A stretch of 64,000 nucleotides of DNA, from positions 6,448,001-6,512,000 of the forward strand of contig OW051493.1 of assembly GCA_932521035.1 (NCBI GenBank), given 5' to 3'. The notes under the pieces were generated by a model. The model saw only the letters and a list, made by a program, of their open reading frames with translations, ran no database searches and had not been told where the DNA came from. This stretch comes from Oscheius dolichura (lineage: Eukaryota > Nematoda > Chromadorea > Rhabditida > Rhabditidae). The translations under genes and the position numbers were made by a program. Of this stretch, positions 58,021 to 64,000 are shown in pieces. The stretch's first letter is position 1; the number at the start of each line of letters is the position of its first letter.

Positions 58021-61000
58021 ATGGATGGCCCGACCACCGGCGGCTGGTACAACGGACGGCGACACGGCTACCGATCCGTGGCCTTCGGAACGTGGAAAGT
58101 TGGCGGAGCCCGGATTCTCACGGCTAAGAGCCAAGCAACCAACGAGTAGGTCTCCTTCTCTTCTCTCTGTTATCCTCTTTTTCCCTATTTTCGGCCCGAC
58201 CATCGCGTGAGAAAACCCGTCCGTTTAGCGCTTTACCTTGATTCGCTTTCTCCTCTTTTTTACGGGTCAGGATCTCAGGGACGAGGGGTTATCTGGGGAG
58301 GGAACAAGACAGCCGTAGTCGACGGGAGGAATGGTATCAATGCAGGGGAGCGGAGGCTAATCCGCTTCCCAAACAAAAAACAGATTTGGAACAGCACATG
58401 GCTGACTTTTGTTTCAATCGAAAAATGGAAAACAGTTAGGGGAAACTGGTCGCTGCTTTTTGGTGTTTCATTTTGGGGGAGGAGGAGCCAATTGTGAACA
58501 ATTTCCGGCTGTTTTGCTCAAAGGCGAAGTCAAGGTTCTCCAAGACAGACGACGGCGTAGCCTCCCAAGCCAGGCTAACTTCAGAGCTTTGTTATTAAAA
58601 ACGATCCGAAAATAGTCAAGCCTTTATAATTCTGTTCCACCGAGACTGTACACGAAGGCGCGAAACTGTCGGGTGTCGGCTCGGGCCGGGCCCGGAATAC
58701 GGCACGCTAAGACATCAAAGGGTCGTAAAATTCGGGGGGACCCGGCTGGCCATTGCGAGCCATATTCGAAGGGTTGACCTTCTTCTTTATTTATTCACAT
58801 CTTCCTCGTCTTTATTTCCCTCTAAAATATGTCTTCCCTATCCTCTTCTCCTCACTTTCATTCTTCGAAGAGTCACCATTTCAACAGCCGTCTGCCTTGA
58901 TACGAATGTCTCATTTCCCAACATTTACCCACGGTCTTTCCGTGTTTTTCCTCGAAAATTGGCTTTTACGTAAGAGCTCATCTTCCGTCATTTTATCTGT
59001 TTGACTTGAATCTCGTGTCGAATCATGAACCATGGCAATGTTTGGTCTGCCCGAGCCGATCATAATCATCCTCCAAGATTATCGCCATTTGCTGTTCTTT
59101 CTCTCTTTCTGATTAAACAGAAAGGCGCCACCCCTGTCCTCATTCATTCCTTTAATTGTCCGTCTAAAAACAGGGTCAATTAACAGTCAAGTAGGGTCGA
59201 AACAATCCATCACGGCGAGCCATGTCCATCTGTTACCAGCTGGGATAGCCCCCTCCCCCCGCGACTATTATTTATCGGAGGGCAGGCGGAAAGTATCCTG
59301 AATCGGAACAAGTTGGCTCCACGCTCTGTTTACATTGCCACCCATAAACGGGCCGTGCCGGGGCTTGTTTGCGTCTTCTGAATTATTACAGAGGGGGCTG
59401 TCTAACTGTGGCTGCCCCCCTCCACTAATCTCCGTATTCCGGTGCCCCCCTCAAAAACCCTAGGCCATAATTGACCCCCTTGCCACCTTCTCCCGTTTCT
59501 CTTTTTGCCTACTCCCCCCACCACCTCTTGAGGCTCGTAAAATTCTCCCGTAAAGTGTCTCCGTCTTCCGGCCTTGACCAACCGCCCTCCACCCTTCCTC
59601 CACCTTATCTCGGACCATCTCCTCCGCCTCATTTATCCTCCCCGGATCCATGCTAATTGTGGTCCGATGGCCAGACCAATAGCTCTTGTTTGCCCTGCGC
59701 TCATCTTCAGCATTTCCGGTTCCCCTCTCAGAAACATCTCGTACCCCGACAAGTATCCTCCTAGTGTTTCCTTATCTCACAATTGTCAGTTCTAACCTCT
59801 TCCTCCTGTTCATCAGCAGCTTATCGGGTGTCGCGCCTCGTGGTTCATTTACAGCCACTTTACCTGTCGGAAGCGTCTGCCAGCTGAGTCATCCTCTTTC
59901 CCTTCCCTTCTCCTCGCTGAACGAGGATGAAGGAGGAGATGCTTCCCCTGGCTCAGAATGTCTTCAAATCTATTGGGAAAGAGGATGTTTTCGTACGGTT
60001 TCGCCTCCCTATCAGTTTCCGGCCGTATCGGTGTCGCCTCTTGACCCTCCGATAAATTAACGGCTGCTGGCTGTATCTGTACAGTTTGCAGTTGTCCCCG
60101 TCCTCCTCCCTCTATTCTCTTGAGAAGGGATCCCCTGGTGGATATTTCCAGGCCCCCTGAGTCACAGTCATGTGGGACTGTTGTCCGGAAGGGGTCTCTT
60201 TCTATTTGCGTTGGTTGAGTCCCCTCTTTTTTTCGTGGATCGTCTTCTTGTCGAGGACACCCAGATATCGAATTAGCTAGTCTTCTTTTGTTTGTCCCGC
60301 CAAATGGGGCAACTTCAAAAAGGAACGACAAGGGTCCCTGCCGGCCAATCCGTGTTCGATGCCCGGTCTTGTATTTGCTGTCCGCTCATTTCTCAAGTGC
60401 CTCACGTGTATCCTCCCAGACGATCCCGGGTCTCCTCTCCTGTCCTCCTCTTCGTCCTCCTGTCGTCCCCGTCTGCCTCTCGTCCTCGTCCTCCCCTGCC
60501 TCCTTATAATCGCCTATTCGCGTGTATACAGCCTTCGTCGCCTAATCCACCGCCACCCTCAACATCGGGCATTCCTTTGCCGCTTACAAATTTCCGACGA
60601 CATCTGGCCTACGGCAAATCTCCTGCGCATGAAAAAGAACCGAGGAAGATGAGCATTACACCCGAGGCCAATAAGCACCGTCTACTGCTAGGTGGCTCGT
60701 CTGCCCGGAGGCCGCCGGAGAAGGACGGTCCTCCCGGCTCAAAGCTCACTGAAAGACGATATTCTCGCTGAGATGTTCACATTTTCCGTGTTCACCCTGC
60801 TCCCCATCCATTTGCAACAAGATTCCTCTCCCAGCGCAAAATAGCAGGCCCCTGCATCTAGTAGGCCGGCCCTCTAGTTCCTGCCCCCTGGCTCGGTCCT
60901 ATTTTCCCCCAATAGATCAGAGTATAGCCGTCCCTCCCAGGTGGTCCCTTTCTGTTTTTGTCTCCCCACGTGTCAATGCTTCATCTTGTTGCCGCCCTCC

Positions 61001-62046
61001 CGCTCCTGCTCGGCCACCTGTCCCATGTCATCCCTCCATGAAAAATGAGCTGCTCCATCTCTCTCCAAAACATCTCCATCCATTCCATCCTCATCCTCCC
61101 CCGAGAAAGTCATAATTATTGGCAGTTTTCGCCCAATTCGCCCGCCCTATCTAGAACAATCATCAGCCCAACTCAAAAAACTTGCCTCCGAAAATGGAAC
61201 TCTCGCCGCCTCGCTCTTTCATCGCCTCCCCTGAATAATCTCCTATCTCTTCTTCTTGGGTATAGACCCCTCTTCAAAATACTCCGTTTCACGTGTTGAC
61301 GGTGTCCAAAATGCGCCCCCGACTAATTCCGATTCCTTTCAGTGAGACCATCTCCTCGTCGGCCTCCTCCTCCTCCTCGTCGTCCTCCTCGTCCTCCTAT
61401 CCCAATCAAAGCCTCGACGTGGCCAGAAGAATGGGCGAGAGCAGTCCCAACCTGTGCCGCCTCCATCCCACCGACACACAACGTTCCCTCGGTGAGTTTT
61501 TAGCCAAACCGGGGGTTAAAATTAGCCGAGCACATAGTTCACGCAGAGACGTCGCGACTTGGCCGAGGCAGGGATTAACAATGTCGAGGGGGAGGACAGG
61601 GGGGAAGGAAACAAAAGATGAACTGCTAAGGAACGAGTTTTTAACCACCGAGTTCAGTTTCCGGAATGGGGCGAGACGGGTTCATGCATAGGAAGAAGGC
61701 AGAATTTCTCGGGGTCAGCTTCTTTTCCCTTGAACTTAATGGCCGGGTGAGTTAGAAAAAAAAAGGAACAATGCATTTTTGATGGAAAGAGAATAGATAG
61801 AAATGACATAACAGTGGGGAGAAGGAGTGAACTTCCGGGACAACTACAGTTCGGGGCCAAGATGACCATATCCCAGGGGCCTTCTGAGGACCACATCTTT
61901 TCTCACAACTGGGAGACAGTACAGCCTAATGGTCGTCGTTTCAGGAGCTCTGCCCTCATATTCCGTGGACCACCGCCTCTGTCTCGCCAGCGCCCAGGAT
62001 TGCTACTCCAGCTCTGAGTACGTAGCCTACACGGAAAGACGCGTCG
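58021..62046 (+). CDS. Uncharacterised serine-rich protein, 3' part beyond 62046 unresolved
   Basis: I do not recognise this gene. An acceptor (TTTTCAG, ending 58010) is followed by AAACCATGG, a strong start context at 58021. Exons 58021-58145, 61343-61491 and 61945-62046 join in frame with matched phases. The product begins MDGPTTGGWYNGRRHGYRSV. It then has a polyserine tract coded by TCC/TCG runs (61349-61401) and segments MGESSPNLCRLHP and ASAQDCYSSSEYVAYTERRV. No domain, signal peptide or membrane segment is visible. The frame is still open at phase 1 at 62046. The intron 58146-61342 is long and pyrimidine-rich. Downstream exons, including the candidate at 63862-63989, probably continue it past the window. 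Confidence 0.45.
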
Positions 62047-63861
62047 GTACGTCACTTGACCCCGTTGGCAAAGTTTTCTCGCCATCAAAAACTTTTGATC
62101 CTCCCTTCGGATCAAATTTCGTCCGCGACTGCAAATAGCCGCCACTCCAGCCCCGGCCCCCAACTTCCTTATTCCCTCCAAAATAGACGCCCCTCCATCT
62201 TCCGACCCTCCCAGATTCATGCTTTCTGTTGCCGACCGGACTTAGCCTGTTTACTCTGCGCATCTTGAACACAGGCGAAGGGTCTCCTCCCCTCCCCCAC
62301 GTCAAGTGCTTCCGCTCATTTCTCGCCTTTTTACGTGGCTCTCTCTGGTCCTAGTCAATTTTAATATCCGGACTCGGCCCCGTCGCGTCATTATCTCCTT
62401 GAAATTGTTTCCCCTTCCTCCAGATCTCCCTGATTGTTGCTTGTGTGCGGTCTCTTTCAATGGAGATGGCGCTTACTGTCCTGGCATTGAAGAAAAAGTC
62501 AAACAATCGCATGAATAGCTGCTCCGCTGTACAGCTCTTTTGATCACATAGTCGACCGAAAAAGCGTCTTCCTTTCATTTATTTATTCCCTTGTATTTGC
62601 TGCCCAGTCGGAAACCCCGACTAGGTGATCCAAAAAATCCCGACAACACTTCTCTCGAAGGTTGGCTAAAGGTAGTACCTTTAGTCCTAAAGCACGAAGC
62701 CGACCTCATTTCTTGAGGTGAGCTAGCCATACGTTTCGGCTGCCGAGAATTTACGGGTGCAGCGGTTGTTTTGTCCCAAATGATGCCTATTTTTCAATTT
62801 CTCTCGAACCAAAATACCATATTCATCCCCACGTGTTCACATCGCTTTCCCAGATGTTTGCCCATTGTCAGGTCGTGCATAATGCCTGACTATCCCGACA
62901 ATTTGGTTCTTGTTTGGTCGAAAAGGAGCAGGCATTTCCCCAGTGTTTTACCTCCACTCGAGACTATTCGTGTCAACGGTCGCCTGTTCTCCTAAACCCT
63001 TATAGTCGGTCTCTTTGAAGTGGCTCTGCTCGTAATTCCCTCATTTTTTAGCTATCCTCCGATTAAAAAAGAACATTCTCTCTCTTCCTCTGTTGACCGT
63101 TCCTCGATCATTTGCCTTTCCCCTCACGTGGCAGCCGAGTGGCTCAATTCCCCACCAATTGACCGTGTTGGTTGTGGAAATGGCTGCCATTTTGTGTCAG
63201 ATGGGAGGGGGCTGCCACCCCAGCCTTCTTTTGTGCTCACTCTCTTCGACAACCTGTCCCCCTCAGGAGTTTCTGTGTTGACCGACCCGTCGTAAAAAAG
63301 GCGAATAGAAGAGTTATGGACTACGTGAAACTGGCGGCCTTTGCCCCCCGTGGTCCCTATAAAACGGCCCCGATTGATACCGTAGCCAAATATTCAAACG
63401 GGGACGAGTGCCTCGCTTCTTTTCTCTCTCTGCCCTTTTCATTGTAATTTCAAAATTCCCGCCCGATTTCTTTTTTCAAAACAACTCTCCGCAATGACCT
63501 CATCCCCTGTGGCATTCCTTTCCAGTCAGTCATCACGAGAAACAAAGCGACGGTCGGAGAGCGAGGGCCCCCCAACGTCGTCTCCCCTTACCATTCCCTT
63601 TCAAATTTTTATTTCCCGGGCTAATTTAGTCCTCCCCGAGTTTTTTTCGTTCGAAACATTTTGGGAACAGGCGCCGCCCGGGGTTTTCGAACGTCGGCCC
63701 CGCAGTTGTTTAGGCGTAGTAAAACGGGCCATTGCTGACTTTCCCCGACCCGGCAAAATGTTGCTCGAATATTTGGTGGCCGGTGAGTCAACACAACTAT
63801 TTTTTATGCCCTCTGCGATGGTCTTAAAAAGAGTAACGAGGATTACTGTACTTCCTCCGAA

Positions 63862-63989
63862 AGACGGTATTCTATGGCCCGGGCCGTGTCGCCTCCTCCC
63901 CGGATGAGTCCGACTACTTCCTGCTGGACATGTCACGGCCGGTGACGGCTCCCATCACGGAGTTTGTCAGGGAACGGGAGACATTTTTG
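63862..63989 (+). CDS. Candidate exon, likely of the same unknown gene
   Basis: An acceptor (CCGAAAG) opens a frame reading TVFYGPGRVASSPDESDYFL and continuing through DMSRPVTAPITEFVRERETF to a GTGTAAG donor near the window end. Its phase does not match the exon ending at 62046, so at least one exon between them is unseen, or it belongs to another gene. Confidence 0.3.
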
Positions 63990-64000
63990 TGTAAGGGAGT

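Noticed and set aside
58021-58145. MORN-repeat/junctophilin identity for the first exon of the last gene
   Set aside because: The segment around GGWYNGRRHGY resembles one MORN unit (VETYGDGGTY...RHGYG), but no second repeat and no junctophilin joining region was found in the window.
63494-63907. 137-residue open frame near the window end
   Set aside because: It runs through an acceptor-like site and an evident coding exon in another frame (63862-63989), and its composition looks like translated pyrimidine-rich noncoding DNA.

Overview
The window reads as a nematode nuclear genome fragment. A cuticle collagen has the nematode N-terminal transmembrane block, a furin-type site and a CPPR-type C-terminus. 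There are also nematode-style UNC-53/NAV, CED-3, CUP-5-type mucolipin and cys-loop receptor genes, all cut by many short introns, mostly about 35-50 nt and one only 29 nt. The species cannot be fixed from sequence alone. There is no sign of a bacterial, viral or CRISPR locus.

Layout. 1-11282 (+): the 3' part of a neuron navigator gene (end of the CH domain through the AAA ATPase). 12794-14173 (-): cuticle collagen, convergent with NAV. 14967-15983 (-): two small unidentified spliced candidates. 17544-19338 (-): a complete CED-3-type caspase (CARD, His and Cys active-site segments, small subunit). 20102-24939 (+): RRP12, a ribosome-biogenesis HEAT protein, divergent from the caspase. 28261-39435 (+): a receptor tyrosine phosphatase with an FN3-repeat ectodomain (DEP-1/PTPRB/PTPRJ class). 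A TIR-bounded transposable element with a tRNA-like core (31453-32034) sits in one of its introns. 40283-42656 (-): mucolipin (TRPML). 44069-44782 (+): NAC alpha. 45663-46445 (-): a decayed TTBK/CK1-like kinase. 49611-52792 and 53025-55236 (+): two tandem nicotinic-receptor-type subunits. 58021 to the window end (+): an uncharacterised serine-rich gene that is probably incomplete here.

The genes serve axon guidance and the cytoskeleton (NAV), cuticle, apoptosis, ribosome assembly and nascent-chain sorting, receptor dephosphorylation, lysosomal cation flux and neurotransmission. They do not form one pathway. Two larger patterns stand out. The ced-3/rrp12 block (about 15.4-25.0 kb) and the NAC alpha gene lie in visibly AT-rich islands with compact genes, while the tissue-type genes lie in GC-rich DNA with longer introns. 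In that GC-rich DNA the noncoding sequence is often pyrimidine-rich on the transcribed (sense) strand.

Exon coordinates were derived by hand from splice signals, reading frame and family similarity. For NAV, collagen, CED-3, mucolipin, NAC alpha and both receptors, the summed coding lengths are divisible by three.
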